Below the pieces are notes generated by a model, which ran no database searches, had not been told where the DNA came from, and saw only the letters and a list, made by a program, of their open reading frames with translations. A program made the translations under genes and the position numbers. A stretch of 64,000 bases of DNA from Fluviicola sp. Its GTDB lineage: Bacteria > Bacteroidota > Bacteroidia > Flavobacteriales_D > Crocinitomicaceae. The DNA is taken from positions 1 to 64,000 of the forward strand of contig JARWZO010000003.1 in the NCBI GenBank assembly GCA_029866325.1, written 5' to 3'. Shown here one piece after another: positions 35,633-43,114 of this stretch; the stretch's first letter is position 1, and each line of letters starts with the position of its first letter.

Positions 35633-36356
35633 GGATGAAAAGCTGACTGCCGAAGACTTGCGGGATTCCATTTTAGCGGTAGCACCTGAAAGTGTCATTG
35701 AAACCATTCTTCATTCGGTGCAGGATGCAGAAGAATATTTCTTAAATCACAAGGTGCCTGAACTCTTGTTTTGTGATATTCAACTTGGTGACGGATCGAT
35801 TTTTGATTTATTGAACAAGGTGCGCATTGATGCCCCGATTATTTTTTGCACGGCTTACGATGAACACACTTTACAGGCGTTTAAACTCAATGGGATCGAA
35901 TACATATTGAAACCGTTTAGCACGAATGATATTCGTTTGGCATTCAATAAATTTGAACGATTGAAACAGACCTTTAATAACCAATTTGATTTTGCGCAAC
36001 TCCGATTGCAAAGTCAACAAAATCTACTTGTTCATTTTCGTGATACCATTATCCCCGTGAATTGTGCAGACATTGGAATGATTTACATTTCACATCAAAT
36101 GACCTACGTTCAGACACTTGAAAACAAAAAGTACATTCTAAGCAAGACGTTGGAAGAATTGGAACAAATCCTCGATCACCGTTTTTTTCGCATGAACCGC
36201 ATGGCTATTGTTAATAGAAAACTGGTTCTGAATGTGAACAAACAATTGAACAGAAAATTACTCATTAACGTTTCTCCGGATTTCGAAACAGACATAAAAT
36301 TAACGGTCAGCAAAACAAAATCTCCACAGTTTTTAAAGTGGCTGAAAGATACCTGA
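35613..36356 (+). CDS. LytTR-family response regulator
   Basis: The 247-residue regulator has a receiver domain with Asp55 (LLFCDIQLGDG), acidic pocket IIEDEK and FCTAYDEHTLQAFKLNGIEYILKPF, then a LytTR DNA-binding domain (about residues 140-245: YISHQMTYVQTLENKKYILSKTLEELEQIL, FRMNRMAIVNRKLV). It is the partner of the upstream kinase, with which it overlaps by 20 bases. TTGTCC repeats before the operon may be its own operator. Confidence 0.94.
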   Translation: MRIVIIEDEKLTAEDLRDSILAVAPESVIETILHSVQDAEEYFLNHKVPELLFCDIQLGDGSIFDLLNKVRIDAPIIFCTAYDEHTLQAFKLNGIEYILKPFSTNDIRLAFNKFERLKQTFNNQFDFAQLRLQSQQNLLVHFRDTIIPVNCADIGMIYISHQMTYVQTLENKKYILSKTLEELEQILDHRFFRMNRMAIVNRKLVLNVNKQLNRKLLINVSPDFETDIKLTVSKTKSPQFLKWLKDT

Positions 36357-36384
36357 TCATCAACCGGCCAGTTGGGCTCTCAGA

Positions 36385-36394
36385 TTGTCCGTTT
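36385..36394 (+). promoter_or_regulatory. Further TTGTCCGTT box before the 74-residue membrane protein
   Basis: TTGTCCGTT occurs again here, 69 bases before the start at 36463. A second box 20 bases away is only weakly similar, so this is a half site at best. Confidence 0.25.
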
Positions 36395-36462
36395 CATTCA
36401 TTTATTGGTGTTTCTACATTTAATATTGAAGCATATTCGCTTGAATTTTAAATTATAAGCAA

Positions 36463-36687
36463 ATGTTTCCATTTCACATCATCGGGTTGTTGACCCTGCA
36501 ATTTATTGCCTTAATAGGCGCTTTTTTCTTCAAATCTCATGTTCAGCGACATGAATTGGATAAACGGTTTCAACGCTCAAGTAAGTTCCTGCTGATTGCG
36601 GCATATGTTCTAATTGTTTTGACCTTGGCACATGCTGTTGTTTATCATTTAATGCATGGATGTCTTATGCAGCATCATAGCTGTTAA
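36463..36687 (+). CDS. Small two-helix membrane protein
   Basis: The 74-residue protein has two likely membrane helices (about residues 3-23 and 41-62) with a basic loop (KSHVQRHELDKRFQRSSK) between, and a short tail rich in His and Cys (YHLMHGCLMQHHSC) that could bind metal. It follows the LytTR regulator and is closed by a terminator. It may be a target of that system (inference). No family recognised. Confidence 0.65.
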   Translation: MFPFHIIGLLTLQFIALIGAFFFKSHVQRHELDKRFQRSSKFLLIAAYVLIVLTLAHAVVYHLMHGCLMQHHSC

Positions 36688-36712
36688 AGATATGATCATA
36701 AGTACGCAAAGT

Positions 36713-36744
36713 GGCTGTCTAAAAAATTAGATGGCCTCTTTTTT
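36713..36744 (+). terminator. Rho-independent terminator
   Basis: GGCTGTCTAA (36713-36722) pairs with TTAGATGGCC (36727-36736) over 10 positions with two wobbles and an AAAA loop, then TCTTTTTT. It ends the small membrane protein gene. Confidence 0.85.
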
Positions 36745-36834
36745 ATACTTGAATTACTCAGGTAAAATTACCTGTTGCAAGTTATCGTTAAAAAGTTAGC
36801 CGCAATCGTTTAAACGTTTAGAAATTACGGGAGA

Positions 36835-36868
36835 TTTGTAGCTGAATCGGCTGAAAGTAATACCTTCG
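36835..36868 (+). promoter_or_regulatory. Promoter of the beta-propeller sensor gene
   Basis: TTTG (36835-36838) and TACCTTCG (36861-36868) lie 22 bases apart. The -7 box ends 4 bases before the ATG at 36873, the same geometry as at recF. Confidence 0.4.
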
Positions 36869-36872
36869 TAGT

Positions 36873-39098
36873 ATGAGAATTTTTGGACTATTCCTGTTGT
36901 GTATACTTGGCGTCATCCGATTGAACGCTCAAGTTACTCCTTATCACTATACCATTCGCGCCGAGCTTTCATCTCAGTTGATTTATTGCCTGGCACAAGA
37001 CAGTTATGGTCGCTTGTTAATAGGTACGGATGAAGGATTGTACCGCTATAATGGCTTCAAATCGAAACACATTATCGCTTCTGGGAATTCGTCTAAAGAA
37101 ATCACTCAATTACTGGCTTACGAAGACGGTTTTTTGGCTACCAATGGCTCAGGGCAGTTGTTGGAGCTAAAGGGCGATAAGCTGAAAGTGATCAACCTTT
37201 CGGGGTTTCGCGGAGATATTCGCCAGTTGTTGATTGTCAAAAAAGAACTCATCATTACCGGTTCCAAGTACATTACTGTTTTTTCGTTGCCCGATTTTAA
37301 GTGGGTGAGTCAAGAAGTCATTCCATACACAGAACCTGAAGCTACGGTTGCCAATCACGTATTGCGTTACGGAAAATCGCGTATGGCGGTTCTCAATTCG
37401 GGCGAATTGGTGAATATTGATAAAGGTGAATCGCGCAATATTCCGAATACAACCGGAAAAATGCTCGTGACATTCGGAAAACAACTGGTGATTGTTCCTT
37501 CATTCATGGCCGAAGATCCGGTTTATACCTATGGAGACGGGTTGTTTCGCAGCTGGGGAACACTCTTGAATAAAGGGAATCTGCGTGTAAACAACGCCAA
37601 GGTTGTTGGAAACCAACTGTTTGTGCTTTCTGAAAACGGCGTTTTTGTGTATTCGAATAAGATTTCAAAAAAACCGGCACATTGGTTTCAAGGTATTGCT
37701 ACCACTGATATTTTCAAAGACAAAAGTGGCAATGTGTGGATCGCCACAAAGGGAAAAGGATTGCTGTTCATTCCGTCGGGAAGACATGAGATTATTTATG
37801 GTGGAACCTTGCTAAGTATTGTTCCCGGTCCGGCAGGATCTTTTTTCGGAGGAACACTCGACGGATCGATTGTACAATTTGATCGCCGCGGTCGTGAATT
37901 GAATACCTATGCAAGCCCGATCAACAATCAGGAGGCGGTATTTATGACCTACGACCTGTATTCCAACCAATTGTTTTCCAACATCGGATTATTTGCAGTT
38001 GGAAATCCGAAGGCTGTAAACAAAACCAATGAAGCATTGAAAGGTGTGGCGCGTTTGGCCGACGGTTCGGTTTACCTCGCAAAATCAACAGGTGTTGTTT
38101 TTATACCGAAACCCGGCAAAAAAACACCGCTTTTCGGACTTACCGATTCAACCAAACTTCAGTTATTGCGGTCAGAGCCTGCAAAAGGTATCGCGTTAAA
38201 CGAGCGGAATCAGGAAGTAGCGTTTAGCACCGTAAAAGGTGTTTTCAGAAGAGTGGGCGAGGAACCGTACCAAGAAATTACCCTGAATGGAAAATCAATA
38301 GATGCGCAGGCAATCACGTGGTTTAAAAACGATTTGATCATTGCAACCGCTCAACACGAATTGCTGTTGGTACAAAACGGAAGAGTAATGAAACGCAAGG
38401 ATTTGTCGCTGAATTCGGGCGAATTGTTTGTGCTGAAAATGACCGCTACGGAAGGGTATGTGTATATATTGACGGAAAAAGGAATGTATCGTTTCAATGA
38501 TTTGGATAAAAACATTGAAGGCTTAAAAGAATTGACCGGTCTTGACGGTTTGGTGATGCGTGATTTTGCCGTGGTGAAAGACCAACTCTATATCGTTACA
38601 CAGCGTGGTGTGTTGTTCTTAACCTGGAAACAGTCTGAAACGATGAACTATTCACTGGTACTAAGCGAAATTACCGGTCGTAAATACGATCATTACAATT
38701 ACAAAGACGACCGCATTCAGTTTCCGTTTGATGAAAAACTGATTGTGATTCCGTTTGAATGTGTGGATTTATCAGGAAATCAGCAATTCATCATCCGGTA
38801 TGCAATTCACACCAAGAGAGAACGTGGTTACTGGAATGCATTACCTGCCAGTGCCGAGCAACTCAACCTTTCGCACCTGAACCCCGGCAATTATACGGTG
38901 GAATTTTACCTCTACGATCCGGTTTCTCAAACCAAAGGTCCAATACAACGTAAGCAGTTTACGGTCTTGTACGAATGGCACAATCGTCCATACTTGTGGT
39001 GGTTTATCGGCATTCTATTTGCCTTTTTCGTTGGCTTGACCTGGCGTTGGAGTTTGCGCAGAGAGCGGAAAAAGTATGAGGTGGTGAATGAGAGATAA
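36873..39098 (+). CDS. Beta-propeller sensor protein lacking its output domain
   Basis: The 741-residue protein has a signal peptide (MRIFGLFLLCILGVIRLNAQ), repeated propeller blades of the two-component-regulator type (CLAQDSYGRLLIGTDEGLYRYNGF, DIFKDKSGNVWIATKGKGLL), a Y_Y_Y-like Ig domain (YNYKDDRIQFPFDEKLIVIPFECVDL to NYTVEFYLYD) and one membrane helix (YLWWFIGILFAFFVGLTW, near 710-728). It then stops after about 15 residues (RRERKKYEVVNER), where relatives carry a histidine kinase or LytTR domain. It is probably truncated, or works as a separate sensor for another kinase. HigBA lies 13 bases downstream. Confidence 0.85.
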   Translation: MRIFGLFLLCILGVIRLNAQVTPYHYTIRAELSSQLIYCLAQDSYGRLLIGTDEGLYRYNGFKSKHIIASGNSSKEITQLLAYEDGFLATNGSGQLLELKGDKLKVINLSGFRGDIRQLLIVKKELIITGSKYITVFSLPDFKWVSQEVIPYTEPEATVANHVLRYGKSRMAVLNSGELVNIDKGESRNIPNTTGKMLVTFGKQLVIVPSFMAEDPVYTYGDGLFRSWGTLLNKGNLRVNNAKVVGNQLFVLSENGVFVYSNKISKKPAHWFQGIATTDIFKDKSGNVWIATKGKGLLFIPSGRHEIIYGGTLLSIVPGPAGSFFGGTLDGSIVQFDRRGRELNTYASPINNQEAVFMTYDLYSNQLFSNIGLFAVGNPKAVNKTNEALKGVARLADGSVYLAKSTGVVFIPKPGKKTPLFGLTDSTKLQLLRSEPAKGIALNERNQEVAFSTVKGVFRRVGEEPYQEITLNGKSIDAQAITWFKNDLIIATAQHELLLVQNGRVMKRKDLSLNSGELFVLKMTATEGYVYILTEKGMYRFNDLDKNIEGLKELTGLDGLVMRDFAVVKDQLYIVTQRGVLFLTWKQSETMNYSLVLSEITGRKYDHYNYKDDRIQFPFDEKLIVIPFECVDLSGNQQFIIRYAIHTKRERGYWNALPASAEQLNLSHLNPGNYTVEFYLYDPVSQTKGPIQRKQFTVLYEWHNRPYLWWFIGILFAFFVGLTWRWSLRRERKKYEVVNER

Positions 39099-39110
39099 GA
39101 AGTTGGTTTC

Positions 39111-39515
39111 TCAAGCAACACGAGGAGACTTGTTAATCAATTCGTATTCTTTAAAAAAAGATTCCTGATTCAGGTTGAATTTAGTCGCAAACTTTCGAAT
39201 CAAATCTTTACTGAAACCTCTTCTATAATTAAGAATATCAGAGATAGTTGATTGAGGAATGCTTAATTCTTTTGATAGCTTATAACCGGAATATCCGTAT
39301 TCCTCCATCAACGCTTTTAGCAAATCGACAGGGGTTAATGCATCAAAAGGATTGTTCTGCTTACGTGAATAATCATCAATAATTAATTGAAGTACATAAT
39401 AATCACTTTCTAGATCATCATTTCCATTTCCTGCACTTAATTTTTTTCCTAGCTCCATGTGCAGTTTACAGTATTCATTATACTGTTTTTTGGTTACAAT
39501 TTCTGAGTATTTCAT
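39111..39515 (-). CDS. higA: HigA-like antitoxin with HTH domain
   Basis: The 134-residue protein has an N-terminal helical part and a C-terminal XRE-type helix-turn-helix (about residues 85-125: SGYKLSKELSIPQSTISDILNYRRGFSKDLIRKFATKF spread over 38 residues), as in the HigA antitoxin family. It should bind and neutralise HigB and repress the operon. It follows HigB by 21 bases (toxin-first order, typical of higBA). Its codon use and base composition look more AT-rich than the sensor gene it faces. Confidence 0.9.
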   Translation of the reverse strand: MKYSEIVTKKQYNEYCKLHMELGKKLSAGNGNDDLESDYYVLQLIIDDYSRKQNNPFDALTPVDLLKALMEEYGYSGYKLSKELSIPQSTISDILNYRRGFSKDLIRKFATKFNLNQESFFKEYELINKSPRVA

Positions 39516-39536
39516 AATCGTTTTTTTAAATTCTGC

Positions 39537-39857
39537 TCAAAAGAGTTGAACAGTACACGCATCAATCTTATCGTATTCGGCATGCGTTCCAATGAAAGCA
39601 ACATACAGGCAACAATTTTTGTAAAAATTATAATCGCATATCATTCGAAAGTTATTTCCTCCAATATCAAACACAGTCCGATCATTTTCACAATTGCCAA
39701 TGATACTCATATTAGGGAAATCAGTTTTAATATCATTTAAATCATTCCAATCACAATTTTTAAGTCGCTCCAAAAAGATTTGAAAACTTGGTAGTGCTCT
39801 AGCGTTTTTCGTACAATAGTTCCATATGGATACTTCCGTTATTACCCTTACCTTCAT
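39537..39857 (-). CDS. higB: HigB-family mRNA interferase toxin
   Basis: The 106-residue protein matches the HigB_toxin family (RelE-like fold): it starts VRVITEVSIWNYCTKN, continues with FLERLKNCDWNDLNDIKTDFPNMSII and has the core strand VFDIGGNNFRMICDYNFYKNCCLYVAFIGTHAEYDKI (spread over about 37 residues), ending with the His/Asp/Lys region that usually contacts mRNA. HigB cleaves mRNA on the ribosome. It is the first gene of the pair and has its own -7 box. Confidence 0.9.
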   Translation of the reverse strand: MKVRVITEVSIWNYCTKNARALPSFQIFLERLKNCDWNDLNDIKTDFPNMSIIGNCENDRTVFDIGGNNFRMICDYNFYKNCCLYVAFIGTHAEYDKIDACTVQLF

Positions 39858-39878
39858 TTATTTAAATCCATTATTTAT

Positions 39879-39886
39879 CAAAGGTA
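39879..39886 (-). promoter_or_regulatory. -7 promoter box TACCTTTG before higB
   Basis: On the minus strand TACCTTTG matches TAnnTTTG and lies 22 bases before the higB ATG. HigA usually represses this promoter; an obvious palindromic operator was not seen. Confidence 0.45.
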
Positions 39887-39960
39887 TAAAATACTTTGCA
39901 ATTTGCGAAGTAGTTTTCATTGTTTAATGTTTCAAAGAAGATGATTAGCTGGAGCCAACA

Positions 39961-40005
39961 ATGAAGAAACTCAAGTTAAGTGAACTCACGAAAATTATTC
40001 GCTAG
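39961..40005 (+). other. Possible 14-codon micro-ORF (MKKLKLSELTKIIR)
   Basis: A 14-codon frame starting with ATG lies alone between higBA and the TPR kinase gene. The peptide begins like leader peptides of ribosomal peptides in Bacteroidota (lysine/leucine rich) but has no core peptide or GG site before its stop, and no modification enzyme is nearby. It may be chance or a remnant. Confidence 0.15.
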
Positions 40006-40020
40006 ACACTATCTGTTTTA

Positions 40021-40050
40021 TTGCTACTTCTCTAATCTTCATTACTTTCG
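40021..40050 (+). promoter_or_regulatory. Promoter of the TPR histidine kinase: TTG and TACTTTCG
   Basis: TTG (40021-40023) and TACTTTCG (40043-40050) are exactly 19 bases apart, the consensus spacing. The -7 box ends 6 bases before the ATG at 40057, predicting a leader of about 2 bases. Confidence 0.5.
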
Positions 40051-40056
40051 TGTACC

Positions 40057-41919
40057 ATGAAACTACGCACGGTTCAAACCCTACTTTATTGCTGCATTTT
40101 TGTAGTACACGGTTTTTCGCAAGCCGATACTAACACCGTGAATAAATGGAATCAGGAAGCGCTTGATTTGGCTTATTCTGATCCGAAACGTGCAATGGAA
40201 CTGTCTGAAAAGGCGCTGAAACTTTCTCAAAAGCTCTCTTTTTCAAGAGGCGAAGTCCGCGCATTGATCCGCAAGGGAATTATCTACGATGTGCAGTCAA
40301 AAAATGATCAGGCAATTGAAATGTATCAGGAGTCGCTTCAGTTGTCTAAGAAAACTGACGATCTGAAAGCCATTGCTTCCAACCTCAATAATCTGGCTTT
40401 GATTTACTGGAAAAAGAGTGAACTCACCGAAGCACTAACCTATCTCAATCGTGCCTATTCCATGTTCGGAGAATTGGAAGACGAATACAACATGGCTTCT
40501 GCTGCCAATAACCTTGGATTGATTTACGAAGAAATGGAACTGTATCGCAAATCGCTTTCATGGTGCCGAAAAGGATTGGTTCACGCCAAACGTTCGCAGG
40601 ATGAAGCCATTCAGTATGATATTTACAGCAACATGGGCAATGCCTACCAAAGCCTTGGTCTGCAGGATTCATCCGGGCTTTATAGCCGGAAGGCCATCGA
40701 AGGATATCGCAAGACAGGAAATAAATACGGTCTGGCAATGTCGTTGTGCAACCTGGGAATCTCACTGAAAAACGATAAAGCAGCAACCGAGTCTATTCCT
40801 TTGTTTATTGAATCGATGGAAATCGCTAAGGAGATCGGCAATGAGCATTCGTTTGTGAGCTCGGGAATTAATTTATCGCAGAGTTATTATTCCTTGAAAC
40901 AATTTGACAAAGAGCGTGATATTCTGCTGCAGATCTATCCATTAGCACTGCAATTGAAGTCAAATGAGCTGGCGCATAAGGTTTGTTATGGTCTGGGGAA
41001 AAATAGTGTTCATTTCGGTGATAGTGAAGGAGCAAGAAGTTATTTTGAGCAATTTGAAAAGTACCATGCGGCTTATTTCAGAGGAATCATGACCAAAAAC
41101 CTTTCGGAGGCCGAGAAGAAATTTCAGGTACGCGCCGAGCGTCAGCAATCGGTTTTAAAGCTAAAAGAGCAGGAACAGGCACGTTTTGTAGATAACCTGA
41201 TTTGGTTTGCGGGTCTGATGGTTCTGATTCTGATTGGGATTCTGACCTTTTTCGTGATCCGCAAACGCAACCTACAACAAGAACTCATCAACCAACGTTC
41301 GGTGTTTGAAGCTACAATCGAGGAACGCAAACGCATTTCCTATGATCTGCACGATCATGTGGGGTCACAGCTGAGCTACGTAGTCAATAACTTGGAACTG
41401 ATTCAGCATTCCGACAGCGAAAACGAGCGGGTGAAACGCACTTTTAACATGAGTCAGGCGGCAATGAACTCGCTGCGAGATACCGTTTGGGCGCTGCATT
41501 CGGAGGAATTAACCATGGGTGCATTGACCGAGCGTATGGAAAACTTAGCACGTAAAATGCTGGAAAACACCACCGAAATAGCGTTAAAATTTAGTTCCTC
41601 AGTTCCGGCCGATTTGGTCATTCCACAGCATTATACCATGCATATCATGCGTGTTTTTCAGGAATCCATTCACAATGTATACAAACATGCTCAGGCAAGT
41701 GTATTGACAGTCAACGTTGCCGAAACAGCCGGTGAAATCAGCATTTCAGTTGCAGATAACGGTATCGGAATCAGTGATGATCCGGAGAAACCGTTTCACT
41801 ATGGATTGCAAAGTATGAAAGACCGCGCAGCCAAAATCAACGGAACATTGACGATCTCATCAAAACCCGATGGAGGCACGGAAGTGGTGCTGACTTGGTT
41901 GAAAAATGGTCTCCGCTAA
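40057..41919 (+). CDS. TPR sensor histidine kinase (HisKA_3 type)
   Basis: The 620-residue protein has a signal peptide, about seven periplasmic tetratricopeptide repeats (residues 25-330, e.g. AIASNLNNLALIYWKKSELTEALTYLNRAY), one membrane helix (near 378-397) and a cytoplasmic HisKA_3/HATPase kinase. The phosphorylated His lies in RISYDLHDHVGSQLSYV (near 430), the ATP site in NVYKHAQASVLTVNV and DNGIGISDDPEKPFHYGLQSMKDRAAKINGTL (spread over 32 residues). TPR/HisKA_3 kinases pair with NarL-type regulators, and one lies downstream after a 287-bp gap. The stimulus is unknown. Confidence 0.93.
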   Translation: MKLRTVQTLLYCCIFVVHGFSQADTNTVNKWNQEALDLAYSDPKRAMELSEKALKLSQKLSFSRGEVRALIRKGIIYDVQSKNDQAIEMYQESLQLSKKTDDLKAIASNLNNLALIYWKKSELTEALTYLNRAYSMFGELEDEYNMASAANNLGLIYEEMELYRKSLSWCRKGLVHAKRSQDEAIQYDIYSNMGNAYQSLGLQDSSGLYSRKAIEGYRKTGNKYGLAMSLCNLGISLKNDKAATESIPLFIESMEIAKEIGNEHSFVSSGINLSQSYYSLKQFDKERDILLQIYPLALQLKSNELAHKVCYGLGKNSVHFGDSEGARSYFEQFEKYHAAYFRGIMTKNLSEAEKKFQVRAERQQSVLKLKEQEQARFVDNLIWFAGLMVLILIGILTFFVIRKRNLQQELINQRSVFEATIEERKRISYDLHDHVGSQLSYVVNNLELIQHSDSENERVKRTFNMSQAAMNSLRDTVWALHSEELTMGALTERMENLARKMLENTTEIALKFSSSVPADLVIPQHYTMHIMRVFQESIHNVYKHAQASVLTVNVAETAGEISISVADNGIGISDDPEKPFHYGLQSMKDRAAKINGTLTISSKPDGGTEVVLTWLKNGLR

Positions 41920-41951
41920 TTATAATGTTTAGGTGACAGACTTATTTAACT

Positions 41952-42092
41952 CCCACAGATGCACTGATTTTTGTTTCCGCCTTGGGCGGACACTCACGTT
42001 TTTTATAGTATTGTTTATCGCCTAAAATTGGAAAAATGTTCACACACAATGGCACGTCCGTTAGGCGTGCAAAAAATCTGTGCATCTGTGGG
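41952..42092. repeat. 141-bp inverted-repeat element, copy 1
   Basis: The left end CCCACAGATGCACTGATTTT and the right end (42071-42092, AAAAAATCTGTGCATCTG..) are inverted copies with one mismatch. The interior holds a TCCGCC/GGCGGA hairpin (about 41975-41990) and other short stems. A related element lies at 44352-44475. It fills much of the gap between the TPR kinase and NarL-type regulator; no ORF of note is inside. Confidence 0.75.
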
Positions 42093-42100
42093 AAAAGAAA

Positions 42101-42120
42101 CGTCGCGGCTAGCCGAGACG
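42101..42120. repeat. GGCTAGCC-centred palindrome, copy 1
   Basis: CGTCGCGGCTAGCCGAGACG is a near-perfect palindrome 8 bases after the inverted-repeat element. An 18-bp perfect version lies at 44288-44305, next to the second element. It could be a protein-binding site or a hairpin. Confidence 0.6.
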
Positions 42121-42206
42121 CGGTGTGATCGCACCTATTCATTTGAGGTAAAAAATAATCCAAATGCGTAATTGCTTTGTACGTGTTTTTGGTCGACATT
42201 TGATAC

Positions 42207-42869
42207 ATGGAAAAGTGTAGAATTGCCTTGGTAGACGACAAGCCTTACAATGTGCAGGTTTTAGCCGAAAAGTTGGGCTCGAAACCCGAATATGAGATTG
42301 TAAGTACCACTTATGGCGGTTTGGCATTTCTGGAAGCACTCAAAAACATGACACACGCTCCGGATGTAGTGTTTATGGACATCGATATGCCCGATTTGAA
42401 CGGCATTGAAACCGTACAGCGCGCCAAGAACACCCATCCTGAAATTCATTTTTTGATGATCACTGTGTTCGACGATGAAGAACGCGTTTTTCAGGCCATT
42501 CAAGCCGGAGCGAGCGGTTATCTACTCAAAGACGAATCGATTTCAGGCCTTCACAAAGCGGTCGACGATGTGCTGAATTACGGTGGAGCACCCATGTCAC
42601 CCTCAATTGCCCGCAAAGCATTTCAATACATTCAACGCATGCAAGCGGCAGCAGCCACGGCTTTGGTGGTGAATCAATCGCCACTCAGCTCGCGCGAAAT
42701 GGATATCCTTGCCGGTTTAGCCGAAGGAAAAAGCTACATGATCATTGCCGAAAAACTGTTTATCAGCCCGCATACGGTGCGCAAGCACATGACCAATATC
42801 TACGAGAAATTGCACGTCAATTCAAAGGTAGAGGCGGTAAGAATGGCGTTGGAAAAAAAATGGGTGTAG
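42207..42869 (+). CDS. NarL/LuxR-family response regulator
   Basis: The 220-residue regulator has a receiver domain with Asp58 (DVVFMDIDMPD), acidic pocket LVDDK and the K-containing GYLLKDESI, then a GerE/LuxR helix-turn-helix (about residues 155-218: LSSREMDILAGLAEGKSYMIIAEKLFISPHTVRKHMTNIYEKL, spread over 43 residues). It is very likely the partner of the TPR kinase before it. The Kelch T9SS gene that follows is a possible target (inference). Confidence 0.93.
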   Translation: MEKCRIALVDDKPYNVQVLAEKLGSKPEYEIVSTTYGGLAFLEALKNMTHAPDVVFMDIDMPDLNGIETVQRAKNTHPEIHFLMITVFDDEERVFQAIQAGASGYLLKDESISGLHKAVDDVLNYGGAPMSPSIARKAFQYIQRMQAAAATALVVNQSPLSSREMDILAGLAEGKSYMIIAEKLFISPHTVRKHMTNIYEKLHVNSKVEAVRMALEKKWV

Positions 42870-42899
42870 TAGGCGTGGGACGCCTCCCGCGCAGACTAC
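42866..42899 (+). terminator. Hairpin at the end of the NarL-type regulator gene
   Basis: GCGTGGGA and TCCCGCGC pair around CGCC, flanked by GTAGT/ACTAC; the stop codon is in the outer stem. There is no clear T run, so termination would be weak. The GGGACGCCTCCC core resembles the second terminator at 8122-8146. Positions 42900-43114 hold no recognised feature. Confidence 0.5.
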
Positions 42900-43114
42900 A
42901 ACCAGTCTTTTAGATATAACATCAGAGCAGTGGATTTCACGCCGATTAACCACCAAATTAAACCATATCGTGATTTGTTGGGATGTATTTCAACCATTTT
43001 ACAACCTTTTAATGTGAGGTAGTTCACCAATAAACATTTATAGGCTTGGGATACTCCCATTCAATTACAGAGATCCTATCAAAACATTTCCCCTAATCAT
43101 TCGTTAGAAGCTGA

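Noticed and set aside
41942-42339. Minus-strand frames over the inverted-repeat element and regulator start
   Set aside because: They cover the repeat arms and the 5' end of the regulator gene in the wrong frame; no start or domain support.
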